NCBI GenBank assembly: GCA_900767595.1
Contig: CAAFZS010000066.1
Location: forward strand, 1-6,063
Direction: 5' to 3'
DNA from: Bacteroidales bacterium
GTDB taxonomy: Bacteria > Bacteroidota > Bacteroidia > Bacteroidales > Paludibacteraceae
DNA: 6,063 nucleotides
The notes below the pieces were generated by a model that did not search any database, was not told the origin of the DNA, and worked only from the letters and a program-made list of their open reading frames with translations. Both the position numbers and the translations under genes were made by a program. Within the stretch, counting starts at the first letter, position 1, and each line of letters begins with the position of its first letter. Positions 1-6,063 of this stretch are shown here, in pieces.

Positions 1-40
1 CTACTTGTGACTGGAGTTCAGACGTGTGCTCTTCCGATCT
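1..40 (+). other. Illumina TruSeq-type adapter remnant (artefact)
   Basis: Bases 7-40 match the Illumina indexed-adapter / read 2 primer sequence from memory, starting GTGACTGGAGTTCAG and ending GCTCTTCCGATCT. In the library oligo this part directly follows the index, so bases 1-6 (CTACTT) may be index bases. This is untrimmed synthetic sequence at the contig end, not genome. Natural sequence starts at about base 41. Confidence 0.97.
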
Positions 41-98
41 AAATAATGATGAATTGTTAAAGTATTTTTCTAAAAACGCTGCAAAATTACAAAAAAAT

Positions 99-129
99 TT
101 GCATATATCCAAAAAAAAGTGTATCTTTG
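99..129 (+). promoter_or_regulatory. Bacteroidota-type promoter for ppdK
   Basis: TTG at 99-101 and TATCTTTG at 122-129 are separated by 20 bases. This matches the -33 TTG / -7 TAnnTTTG consensus of the primary sigma factor (SigAB) in Bacteroidota. Transcription would start a few bases downstream, near 134-138, giving a leader of roughly 55 bases. A-tracts at 91-97 and 111-118 flank the -33 element and could act as UP-like or curved DNA; that part is inference. Confidence 0.85.
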
Positions 130-191
130 CACGCATTTTTGAATTAAACAGCGGAAAATCATTATTAATTAACTAAAATAATACAAAAAAA
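130..191 (+). promoter_or_regulatory. A/T-rich 5' leader and start region of ppdK
   Basis: This short leader has no Shine-Dalgarno sequence. A run of A residues (185-192) runs directly into the ATG at 192. A-rich, SD-less starts are typical of Bacteroidota and support 192 as the true start. I see no riboswitch-like fold or upstream reading frame. The stretch 41-98 before the promoter is A/T-rich with stops in all forward frames and shows no trace of an upstream gene. Confidence 0.6.
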
Positions 192-2921
192 ATGGACAAC
201 AAGAAAAGAGTTTACACCTTCGGTAACGGAAAAGCAGAAGGTAATGCCCAGATGCGTGAACAGCTGGGCGGTAAAGGCGCTAACTGCGCTGAGATGAACC
301 TTGTTGGTGTTCCTGTTCCTCCCGGATTCACGATCACCACAGATGTATGTAACGAGTACTACCAAGTTGGTCAAGAGAAGATTATGGAGTTGCTCAACAG
401 CGATGTTATGGCTGCTGTTAAGCATATTGAGACGCTGATGAACTGCAAGTTCGGCGATCCGAAGAACCCTCTATTAGTTAGCGTACGTTCGGGTGCCCGC
501 GCGTCCATGCCGGGTATGATGGATACCATTCTGAACTTGGGTTTGAACGATGTAGTAGCAGAGGGCATGGTGGCTAAAACCAATAATCCTCACTTCGTAT
601 ATGACAGTTATCGCCGTTTCGTACAAATGTACGGTGATGTTGTTCTGGGAATGAAACCCGTGAACAAGACGGATATCGATCCTTTCGAGAAGATCATCGA
701 AGAAGTGAAAGCCATCCGCGGTGTGAAGTTGGATAAAGACCTCAATGTAGATGAGCTCAAGTTGTTGGTAGCCCGTTTCAAGACGGCTATTAAAGAAGGT
801 ACGGGTAAGGACTTCCCGAACGATCCTATCGAGCAACTCTGGGGTGCTATCTGCGCTGTATTCCGTTCTTGGATGAACGAGCGCGCTATCCTTTATCGTA
901 AGATGGAAGGCATTCCTGACGAGTGGGGAACCGCTGTTAGCGTAATGGCAATGGTATTCGGTAATATGGGTGACACCTCTGCTACCGGTGTATGCTTCAG
1001 CCGTGACGCCGCTACCGGTGAGAACCTGTTCAATGGTGAGTACCTCGTTAACGCCCAAGGTGAGGACGTGGTAGCCGGTATTCGTACGCCTCAACAGATC
1101 ACGCTCGAAGGCAGCCGCCGTTGGGCAAAGTTGCAAGGTATCTCCGAGGAGGAGCGTGCAGCTAAGTATCCTTCGATGGAAGAGGCAATGCCGGAGCTCT
1201 ACAAAGAGTTGAATGGCATTCAACAGAAACTGCAAGCCCACTATCGTGATATGCAAGATATGGAGTTCACCGTACAAGAGGGCAAACTCTGGTTCTTGCA
1301 AACCCGTAATGGTAAGCGCACCGGTACGGCTATGGTAAAGATTGCAATGGATCTCGTTCGTGAAGGCGTGATTAGCGAGAAGGAAGCTATCCTTCGTTGC
1401 GAACCGCAGAAGTTGGACGAACTGCTCCACCCCGTCTTTGATAAAGAGGCTTTGAAGAAAGCAAAAGTGATTACGCAAGGTCTGCCCGCTTCTCCGGGTG
1501 CTGCTTGCGGACAGATTGTCTTCCACGCTGATGATGCACAAGAATGGCACAAGAACGGTCACAAGGTAATTATGGTTCGTTTGGAGACCAGTCCTGAGGA
1601 CTTAGCCGGTATGGCAAGTGCCGAAGGTATCTTGACCGCACGTGGTGGTATGACCTCTCACGCAGCCGTTGTGGCTCGTGGTATGGGTAAGTGCTGCGTA
1701 TCGGGTGCAGGTGCCATCGTAGTTGATTATAAGGCAAAGACCGTCACGATTGAGGGCGTAGCTTATAAAGAAGGCGATTATATCAGTTTGAACGGTTCGA
1801 CCGGTCAAGTCTATGCCGGTGAGATTCCGACGAAGGCTGCTGAACTCAGTGGTGACTTCAAGGCATTGATGGATCTGTGCGACAAATATACTCGTTTGCA
1901 AGTTCGCACGAACGCTGATACTCCTCACGATGCAGCCGTAGCTCGCGCTTTCGGTGCTAAGGGTATCGGATTGACCCGTACAGAGCATATGTTCTTCGAG
2001 GACAAGAAGATCTTAGCTATGCGCGAAATGATTTTGGCTAAGACAGTAGAAGGTCGTGAGAAAGCATTGGCTAAGTTACTGCCTTACCAAAAGGCTGACT
2101 TCAAGGGTATTCTTGAGGCTATGGACGGTTGTCCGGTGAATATCCGTCTGCTCGATCCTCCATTGCACGAGTTCGTTCCTCACGATTTAGCCGGTCAACA
2201 AGCTATGGCTAAAGAGATGGGTGTAAGTGTAGAAGAGATTCAACAACGCGTTAACTCGTTGGCAGAGAACAACCCGATGTTAGGTCACCGTGGTTGCCGT
2301 CTGGGTATCACCTTCCCCGAGATCACCGCAATGCAAACACGCGCTATCATCAGTGCTGCTTGTGAGTTGAAGAAAGAGGGCAAGAACCCGATGCCGGAGA
2401 TTATGGTTCCGTTGATTGGTATCTTATACGAGCTCAAGCAACAGAAAGAGATTATCTTAAAGGTTGCGAAAGAAGTAATGGCTGAATATGGTGTTGAGGT
2501 AGAGTTTGAAGTTGGTACGATGATTGAGATTCCTCGTGCTGCTTTGACGGCTGACCGCATTGCCACGGAGGCTCAATACTTCAGCTTCGGTACCAATGAC
2601 TTGACGCAGATGACGTTCGGTTACAGCCGTGACGATATCGCTTCGTTCTTACCTGCTTATTTGGATAAGAAGATCCTGAAAGTGGATCCGTTCCAAGTAT
2701 TGGATCAGAACGGTGTGGGTCAACTCATTAAGATGGCCATCGAGAAAGGTCGTGCTATCCGTCCGGCATTGCGTACGGGTATCTGCGGTGAGCACGGTGG
2801 TGAACCGAGCAGTGTTAAGTTCTGCGCCCGTATCGGCATGAACTACGCTTCTTGCTCGCCTTTCCGTGTACCTATCGCACGTCTGGCTGCTGCACAAGCC
2901 GCTGTAGAAGAAGAGGCTTAA
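192..2921 (+). CDS. ppdK: Pyruvate, phosphate dikinase (PPDK)
   Basis: This cytoplasmic enzyme interconverts pyruvate + ATP + Pi and PEP + AMP + PPi. In anaerobic Bacteroidota it can serve PPi-linked glycolysis or gluconeogenesis. The 909 residues match the family length. Domain order is standard. The N-terminal ATP-grasp part includes GGKGANCAEM near residue 27, RSGARASMPGMMDT from R99, and QTRNGKRTG at 370-378. The central phosphohistidine domain has GGMTSHAAVVARG with catalytic His490 and Thr488, the position phosphorylated in plant PPDK. The C-terminal PEP/pyruvate barrel has GTNDLTQMTFGYSRDD from G800 and GICGEHGG with catalytic Cys865. The ATG follows an A-run and a strong promoter. Codon use is strongly biased (Arg mostly CGT; no ATA in about 54 Ile codons), which suggests high expression. 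The GGMTSH segment and Cys865 context favour PPDK over PEP synthase or PTS enzyme I. Confidence 0.98.
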   Translation: MDNKKRVYTFGNGKAEGNAQMREQLGGKGANCAEMNLVGVPVPPGFTITTDVCNEYYQVGQEKIMELLNSDVMAAVKHIETLMNCKFGDPKNPLLVSVRSGARASMPGMMDTILNLGLNDVVAEGMVAKTNNPHFVYDSYRRFVQMYGDVVLGMKPVNKTDIDPFEKIIEEVKAIRGVKLDKDLNVDELKLLVARFKTAIKEGTGKDFPNDPIEQLWGAICAVFRSWMNERAILYRKMEGIPDEWGTAVSVMAMVFGNMGDTSATGVCFSRDAATGENLFNGEYLVNAQGEDVVAGIRTPQQITLEGSRRWAKLQGISEEERAAKYPSMEEAMPELYKELNGIQQKLQAHYRDMQDMEFTVQEGKLWFLQTRNGKRTGTAMVKIAMDLVREGVISEKEAILRCEPQKLDELLHPVFDKEALKKAKVITQGLPASPGAACGQIVFHADDAQEWHKNGHKVIMVRLETSPEDLAGMASAEGILTARGGMTSHAAVVARGMGKCCVSGAGAIVVDYKAKTVTIEGVAYKEGDYISLNGSTGQVYAGEIPTKAAELSGDFKALMDLCDKYTRLQVRTNADTPHDAAVARAFGAKGIGLTRTEHMFFEDKKILAMREMILAKTVEGREKALAKLLPYQKADFKGILEAMDGCPVNIRLLDPPLHEFVPHDLAGQQAMAKEMGVSVEEIQQRVNSLAENNPMLGHRGCRLGITFPEITAMQTRAIISAACELKKEGKNPMPEIMVPLIGILYELKQQKEIILKVAKEVMAEYGVEVEFEVGTMIEIPRAALTADRIATEAQYFSFGTNDLTQMTFGYSRDDIASFLPAYLDKKILKVDPFQVLDQNGVGQLIKMAIEKGRAIRPALRTGICGEHGGEPSSVKFCARIGMNYASCSPFRVPIARLAAAQAAVEEEA

Positions 2922-2954
2922 TAGACTTAGGCGCGTGTGCGCGTATATAATATA

Positions 2955-4382
2955 ATGTTAAGGAGAGTTTTAAAATACATCCGAGACAATAACCTTTTGC
3001 AACCCCAAGACAAGGTGCTTGTCTGTGTGAGTGGCGGCGCGGATAGCGTCGCCCTCCTAGATGTGCTGCGTCGAGGCGGTTACGAATGTGAGGTAGCCCA
3101 TTGTAATTTTCATCTTAGAGGAGCAGAGAGTGACAGGGACGAGCAATTCGTTCGGTCACTATGCTCCAAGATGGAAGTGAAGCTGAGTGTCAAAAATTTT
3201 GACACTTTTTTATACGCGCGCGAGCACAAGATGAGCGTAGAACTGGCGGCACGCGAATTAAGATACGCTTGGTTCGAGGAGTTGGCCAAAGAAAAAGGCT
3301 GTCAAGCCATTGCGGTGGCGCACCATCAAAACGACCAAGCAGAAACGGTCTTAATGAACCTTAGACGCGGGACGGGGATTCGCGGATTATGCGGAATCTG
3401 GGCAGAAAGGCAGATAGGCGGAGAGACGGATAGGCTAAAGGTTATTCGTCCCCTACTCTGTACCACACACGACTATATCTGCCACTATTTGAAGGATATA
3501 CGGCATATGGATTGGGTAGAAGACTCGACGAATAGTGATACTAAATATCGTCGCAATGCGATACGAGAGGAACTGAAAAGTTACTCTAAGGCGGAGATTG
3601 AGCATATTGCCAAGACGGCGGAGATTATGCAGCAGTTTGCTACCCAAGCAACAAAACATTACGGGATTATCGGCAAACCGTTAGAGCACTCGTTCTCTAA
3701 ACAGTGGTTTACGGAGTTCTTTGAGCGTAATCATATCCTGGCGGATTATATTGAAGTAGGACCGCTGCGCTGTACGACCGCTGACGCTGAAAGACCGCTG
3801 CGCTGTATGACCGCTGACGCTGTACGATTAGACGGATACAATGTGACATATCCGTATAAAGAACAGATTATGGGGTGTTTAGATCAGATTGACGGGACTG
3901 CCCAAAAGATTGGGGCGGTGAATGTGGTGAAAGGAAAAAAAGGCTATAACACCGACTGGATAGGATTTACAAAGGCAATTAAGCCCTTGTTAACGAAGAC
4001 GGATAAGAAAGCCCTTATCTTAGGCACAGGAGGTGCCGCAAAAGCAGTCAATTATGCCCTTCATAAGTTAGGAATAAAAACGCAATTTGTCTCCCGAGAT
4101 GCTCAGAAGGGACTCCCCTACTCTGCATTGACAGCGGACATCTTGCACGAATATACCATTATTGTCAATTGTACGCCGTTGGGGATGTATCCAAACGAGA
4201 ATCAGTGTCCGGCTATTCCTTACGAGTACATTGACGATAGACATTTATTGTTTGATTGTATTTATAATCCCGCAGAGACTTTGTTCTTGCGACAAGGTAA
4301 GGAGCGCGGAGCCAGAATAAGCAATGGCCTCAAGATGTTAGAGGAGCAAGCGAAAGCGGCGTGGGAAATCTGGAAGATATGA
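2955..4382 (+). CDS. tilS-aroE: TilS-AroE fusion: truncated tRNA-Ile lysidine synthetase joined to shikimate dehydrogenase
   Basis: One uninterrupted frame of 475 residues encodes two enzymes. Residues 1 to about 234 are the TilS PP-loop ATPase domain, which makes lysidine at C34 of tRNA-Ile(CAU): SGGADS at 26-31, AHCNFHLRG, HHQNDQAETVLMNLRRGTGIRGL, and DSTNSDTKYRRNAIR at 190-204. Homology stops about 30 residues later, so almost all of the TilS C-terminal region is missing. From His235 the protein is AroE (3-dehydroshikimate to shikimate, NADPH): HSFSK 245-249, NVTYPYK with catalytic Lys302, Asn323 in GAVN, Asp334 in NTD, GTGGAAK 357-363, NCTPLGM 405-411 and NGLKMLEEQA from 457. All AroE key residues are present. 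I chose the ATG at 2955 because TilS proteins begin close to MLxRV; a GTG at 2937 would add six residues. The gene lies 33 bases after ppdK and overlaps the next gene by four bases. An ATG at 3627 could allow separate AroE translation. Confidence 0.92.
   Translation: MLRRVLKYIRDNNLLQPQDKVLVCVSGGADSVALLDVLRRGGYECEVAHCNFHLRGAESDRDEQFVRSLCSKMEVKLSVKNFDTFLYAREHKMSVELAARELRYAWFEELAKEKGCQAIAVAHHQNDQAETVLMNLRRGTGIRGLCGIWAERQIGGETDRLKVIRPLLCTTHDYICHYLKDIRHMDWVEDSTNSDTKYRRNAIREELKSYSKAEIEHIAKTAEIMQQFATQATKHYGIIGKPLEHSFSKQWFTEFFERNHILADYIEVGPLRCTTADAERPLRCMTADAVRLDGYNVTYPYKEQIMGCLDQIDGTAQKIGAVNVVKGKKGYNTDWIGFTKAIKPLLTKTDKKALILGTGGAAKAVNYALHKLGIKTQFVSRDAQKGLPYSALTADILHEYTIIVNCTPLGMYPNENQCPAIPYEYIDDRHLLFDCIYNPAETLFLRQGKERGARISNGLKMLEEQAKAAWEIWKI
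3186..3211 (+). terminator. Terminator-like hairpin inside the tilS part
   Basis: AGTGTCAAAA (3186-3195) and TTTTGACACT (3197-3206) form a perfect 21-base palindrome around A3196. Five further T residues follow (3207-3211). In RNA this gives an AGUGUC/GACACU stem with an A/U upper part and a U-tract, which resembles a Rho-independent terminator. It lies within codons 78-86 (SVKNFDTFL), whose protein sequence fits the TilS family, so the gene is intact here. The stem is A/U-rich and weak, so whether it stops transcription is uncertain. Confidence 0.35.
3761..3826 (+). repeat. In-frame 33-base tandem duplication within the aroE part
   Basis: Two 33-base units (3761-3793 and 3794-3826) match at 30 of 33 positions. 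They encode PLRCTTADAER (270-280) and PLRCMTADAVR (281-291). Each unit is itself two related halves, accgctgcgctgtaYg and accgctgacgctg plus four bases, giving four quarter-copies and eight CGCTG words on this strand. The array lies between the YIEV strand and the catalytic NVTYPYK loop of AroE, where the family normally has a helix of about 20-25 residues. Confidence 0.93.
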
Positions 4383-5284
4383 AAAAAGGATTAATTATAT
4401 TGTTTTTAGGATTAGCAGTCACGATGAGCGGGCAAGAGTTGAAGTGTAATGTAACCATAAACTACGATGCCGTTCAAAGTGCCAACACCTCGGTGATGGA
4501 CCGTCTCAAGCAGTCTATCTCAGAGTGCCTGAACACAACGCGATGGACCAATATGACCTTCGCGGAAACCGAGCGAATAGATTGTAATTTTATGCTGATT
4601 GTACATTCGGTGGGCGAAGACGGGTTGTACACTTGCGACTTGCAGATACAGAGTAACCGCCCTATTTACGGGACAACCTATAACTCGACGCTACTAAACT
4701 TCAAAGACGCAAGTTTCTGTTTTATGTATCAAGACTACGACCAGATCATCTACGACAAGTCTAATTATACCACTAACTTAGCGTCACTGATCGGGTATTA
4801 CGCTTACCTGATCATTGGGCACGATTGCGATTCCTACGAGAAGTTAGGAGGTACACCCTATTTCCAAATCTGCGAGCAGATATGTTCGAGATGTCAAGGG
4901 CAGTCGATGGCAGATGCCGAACAGAAAGGCTGGAAGGCATTTGACAGTAACCGCAACCGCTATGCGTTGATGAATAACTTGATGGACGACGCTTTTAAGC
5001 CCTATCGGGAGTATTATTACACTTACCATCGGTTAGGACTGGACGAGATGAGCGCCAACGTAGCCAATGGCCGGGCACGTATTGCCAAGGATATTGCGGT
5101 ATTAAGAGACGTTAACCGCGCCCGTCCCGCGACTTATGCCGTCAATACCTTCCTCGATGCCAAGGCGGATGAGTTGGTAAACATCTTCAGTGAGGGAACG
5201 CAAGACGAAAAGAAACAAGTATATGACGTGCTGACAGCCATTGACCCGACCCGCACTGATTTATACGATAAGATTGAAGAATGA
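4379..5284 (+). CDS. DUF4835 family secreted protein
   Basis: This 301-residue protein has a signal peptide, MKKGLIILFLGLAVTMSG, with likely cleavage just before QEL, so it should be exported to the periplasm or envelope. I recognise the Bacteroidota family DUF4835 from QELKCNVTINYDAVQ near the mature start, ERIDCNFML (from Glu65), SNRPIYGTTYNSTLLNF, GGTPYF (157-162), the YHRLGLDEM segment and DAKADELVNIFSEG (from Asp260). Its molecular role is not established as far as I know. Some genomes may label it as a type IX secretion protein (PorD), but I recall this only weakly. The ATG at 4379 overlaps the TGA of tilS-aroE as ATGA, which suggests translational coupling; a GTG at 4361 is in frame but would spoil the signal peptide. 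The next gene is recN, a neighbour I recall for this family. The last codons (KIEE-stop) form the first copies of the heptamer array. Confidence 0.85.
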   Translation: MKKGLIILFLGLAVTMSGQELKCNVTINYDAVQSANTSVMDRLKQSISECLNTTRWTNMTFAETERIDCNFMLIVHSVGEDGLYTCDLQIQSNRPIYGTTYNSTLLNFKDASFCFMYQDYDQIIYDKSNYTTNLASLIGYYAYLIIGHDCDSYEKLGGTPYFQICEQICSRCQGQSMADAEQKGWKAFDSNRNRYALMNNLMDDAFKPYREYYYTYHRLGLDEMSANVANGRARIAKDIAVLRDVNRARPATYAVNTFLDAKADELVNIFSEGTQDEKKQVYDVLTAIDPTRTDLYDKIEE

Positions 5285-5312
5285 AGATTGAAGAATGAAG
5301 ATTGAAGATTGA
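5271..5312 (+). repeat. Six tandem heptamers AGAWTGA across the DUF4835/recN boundary
   Basis: The 42 bases are exactly six copies of AGA(T/A)TGA in the order T, A, T, A, T, T. They begin inside the last codons of the DUF4835 gene, include its TGA (5282-5284), and end two bases before the recN ATG. The array can also be read as two 14-base units (5271-5284 and 5285-5298) plus two 7-base units. It fills the whole space between the genes, and I see no Shine-Dalgarno site or promoter in it. Confidence 0.95.
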
Positions 5313-5313
5313 T

Positions 5314-6063
5314 ATGCTGACGCATTTGTACATAAAGAACTATGCCTTGATATCGAATTTGGATATCGACATAAAGAACGGTTTTTCGGTACTCACCGGT
5401 GAGACCGGTGCCGGTAAGACGATTATCCTTGGTGCACTCTCGCTCGTGATGGGCGGTCGTGCGGATACAAAGACGATTACCGAAGGCGAGTCGCACTGCG
5501 TGATTGAAGCCACTTTTGCTGACGGGAACGAGGAGATTGTTATTCGTCGCGAACTCAACAGCAATGGGCGTTCCCGTTCGCTTGTGAATGATGAGATTGT
5601 GAGCCAGGCGGAACTTAAAGCCTTGGCGCACCGGTTAGTGGATATCCATTCGCAACACGAGAACCTGCTGCTCAACGACGACAGTTTTCAGTTTGGGATT
5701 GTAGATTCTATCGCACAAAACGACAAAGAAAAACAGACCTATACTCAAGCCTACGAGCAATATACAAAGGCGACACAGGAGTTAGCCGATTTGCGCGCCT
5801 TGGCGGATAAGTGTTCCGCTGACCAAGACTATATCACCTATCAGTTAAACCAACTCACCGAGGCACATCTCGTTAGCGGAGAAGAAACGGATTTAGAGAC
5901 CGAACAATACCAACTATCACACGCGGACCAGATACACCAAAGCCTACAAGAGGCCGTCTTTCAGTTGAATGAGAACGAACCCAGTATCATCCAACTCCTT
6001 CATTCGATGGATGTGAGTGCGGCTTCGGAAGAGTTACAAGAGCGTATCCGCAGTGTCGAAATC
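5314..6063 (+). CDS. recN: DNA repair protein RecN, N-terminal part (cut by window end)
   Basis: The open frame runs 250 codons from ATG 5314 to the last base without a stop; full RecN is about 550 residues, so the C-terminal half lies outside the window. RecN is an SMC-like cytoplasmic ATPase that acts in recombinational repair of double-strand breaks. The start MLTHLYIKNYALISNLDIDIKNGFSVLTG is characteristic. Walker A is GETGAGKT (29-36), followed by LGALSLVMGGRAD, and DIHSQHENLLL (110-120) is the RecN signature in its Bacteroidota form. From about residue 130 the sequence turns polar and heptad-like, as expected for the start of the coiled-coil arm. It follows the DUF4835 gene after 29 bases filled by heptamer repeats, and probably shares its transcript. 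No frameshift or missing motif is seen in the visible part. Confidence 0.96.
   Translation, partial: MLTHLYIKNYALISNLDIDIKNGFSVLTGETGAGKTIILGALSLVMGGRADTKTITEGESHCVIEATFADGNEEIVIRRELNSNGRSRSLVNDEIVSQAELKALAHRLVDIHSQHENLLLNDDSFQFGIVDSIAQNDKEKQTYTQAYEQYTKATQELADLRALADKCSADQDYITYQLNQLTEAHLVSGEETDLETEQYQLSHADQIHQSLQEAVFQLNENEPSIIQLLHSMDVSAASEELQERIRSVEI

Noticed and set aside
474..1562. Long open frame (362 codons) on the - strand opposite ppdK
   Set aside because: Its translation shows no recognisable domain, it lies wholly inside a gene with clear catalytic motifs, and the biased codon use of ppdK explains the lack of stops on the other strand.
2931..2942. GCGC-GTGT-GCGC dyad between ppdK and tilS-aroE as a terminator
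   Set aside because: The stem is only four base pairs and there is no T-run after it. It is most likely chance in a GC-alternating stretch.
2937..2954. GTG start for tilS-aroE six codons upstream of the ATG
   Set aside because: It would add MRVYNI before MLRRVLKYI. TilS proteins begin close to the MLxRV position, and the ATG at 2955 has the A/T-rich upstream context expected here.
2945..2954. TATAATATA before tilS-aroE as a sigma70-type -10 box
   Set aside because: Bacteroidota promoters use TAnnTTTG, no such motif or spaced TTG is present here, and the A/T-rich stretch is better explained as an SD-less translation start region.
3935..3941. Run of seven A residues in the aroE part as a programmed frameshift site
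   Set aside because: The frame reads straight through with AroE motifs intact on both sides (GAVN before, GYNTDWIGF after), and no stimulatory structure or alternative product is evident.
4361..4378. GTG start for the DUF4835 gene
   Set aside because: It would put MGNLED before MKKGLIILFLG and weaken a clean signal peptide. The ATG at 4379 also gives the classic ATGA overlap with the preceding stop.

Overview
The window reads as a contig end from a member of the Bacteroidota, most likely Bacteroidales. The grounds are a TTG-N20-TAnnTTTG promoter, start codons preceded by A/T-rich sequence instead of Shine-Dalgarno sites, and proteins of Bacteroidota type: a 909-residue PPDK, a DUF4835 protein and a RecN with IHSQHENLLL. 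Bases 1-40 are not biological. They carry Illumina library adapter sequence, so real sequence starts at about base 41, and the assembly should be treated with that in mind.

Layout, all on the + strand: an A/T-rich leader with one clear promoter (41-191); ppdK, pyruvate phosphate dikinase (192-2921); a 33-base gap; a single reading frame that joins a shortened tRNA-Ile lysidine synthetase (TilS) to a complete shikimate dehydrogenase (AroE) (2955-4382); a secreted DUF4835 protein whose ATG overlaps the previous stop in ATGA (4379-5284); six heptamer repeats across the next gene boundary (5271-5312); and the first 250 codons of recN, cut by the window end (5314-6063).

The genes are packed tightly, with no convincing terminator between them, so co-transcription from the ppdK promoter is possible. 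Codon use differs sharply. ppdK shows strong bias (Arg mainly CGT, no ATA among about 54 Ile codons) and looks highly expressed. The later genes use ATA, AGA and CGA freely and look weakly expressed. The functions do not form one pathway: PPDK is central carbon metabolism, TilS is tRNA decoding, AroE is aromatic amino acid synthesis, RecN is DNA repair, and DUF4835 is an envelope or periplasmic protein of unknown role.

The most unusual item is the TilS-AroE fusion. It has lost nearly all of the TilS C-terminal tRNA-binding part. Its AroE half carries an in-frame 11-residue tandem duplication just before the catalytic NVTYPYK motif, and its TilS half holds a perfect 21-base palindrome followed by a T-run. 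The second notable item is the heptamer array before recN, which produces two overlapping five-codon mini-ORFs.
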